Positions 14,606 to 14,674 of a stretch of 14,674 nucleotides of DNA are shown piece after piece. A program made the translations under genes and the position numbers. The notes below the pieces were generated by a model, which made no database searches, was not told the origin of the DNA, and worked only from the letters and a program-made list of their open reading frames with translations. Position 1 is the first letter of the stretch; every line of letters starts with the position of its first letter. This DNA is from Candidatus Krumholzibacteriota bacterium (GTDB lineage Bacteria; Krumholzibacteriota; Krumholzibacteriia; Krumholzibacteriales; Krumholzibacteriaceae), in NCBI GenBank assembly GCA_030630165.1, contig DAOVNN010000026.1, forward strand, positions 1 to 14,674, given 5' to 3'.

Positions 14606-14659
14606 GGCCTGGATAACCTTGAAAATGAGTATGTACAACTCATCGGATACATGCTATCC
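14602..14659. repeat. Run of three small inverted repeats beyond the palindrome
   Basis: Three short inverted repeats follow one another: TCAAGG-N9-CCTTGA (14602-14622), ATGAGT-N7-ACTCAT (14625-14643) and GGATA-N5-TATCC (14645-14659). With the promoter palindrome, this makes four in about 107 bases. The window ends soon after. They could be regulator sites, a structured RNA of a neighbouring transcript, or chance; individually each is weak. Confidence 0.4.
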
Positions 14660-14674
14660 AACTGTTAATCCACC

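Overview
The window looks like an accessory stretch of a didermic (outer-membrane-bearing) bacterial chromosome of medium-high GC. I infer this from three lipoproteins with clear lipoboxes, a probable outer-membrane beta-barrel protein, and strong AGGAGG-type ribosome binding sites. The mix of FG-GAP/VCBS propeller lipoprotein, short-collagen lipoprotein and S41 protease lipoprotein would suit an FCB-group or similar candidate phylum, but the sequence does not fix the taxon. I see no rRNA, tRNA, CRISPR array, transposase or integrase.

Layout. (1) 216-2856, plus strand: an envelope block made of a collagen-like lipoprotein, then an overlapping pair of a predicted beta-barrel protein and an S41 (tricorn/IRBP-like) protease lipoprotein. 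(2) 2967-4587, minus strand: a two-gene operon of an XRE-HTH/ImmA-type zinc peptidase and a PIN-domain protein, resembling a toxin-antitoxin or stress-switch module. It has a near-consensus promoter in a shared divergent intergenic region. (3) 4724-5914, plus strand: an AAA ATPase with a DUF4143-type PD-(D/E)XK-like C-terminus. It lies behind a 33-bp palindrome that carries the -35 box, and its transcript may be leaderless. (4) 5957-10816, minus strand: a PaaI-like hotdog thioesterase, then vapB-vapC-XRE (a three-gene toxin-antitoxin cluster), then a SWIM zinc-finger protein overlapping a conserved protein of unknown function. (5) 11106-13298, plus strand: a 14-repeat FG-GAP lipoprotein, possibly preceded by a small leader ORF. 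(6) 13426-14535, minus strand: an orphan ATPase_2-type NTPase, whose TTGACA/TACAAT promoter is embedded in a long palindrome followed by three further small inverted repeats up to the window edge.

How they may work together. The envelope and secreted genes (blocks 1 and 5) look like ordinary surface functions. They are interleaved with small self-contained regulatory, toxin-antitoxin-like and NTPase modules, several with their own palindromic control regions. The best candidates for something undescribed are the XRE-peptidase/PIN pair, the vapBC-XRE trio running into the SWIM/unknown gene pair, and the two solitary ATPases controlled by large promoter palindromes. All functional links beyond family membership are inference.
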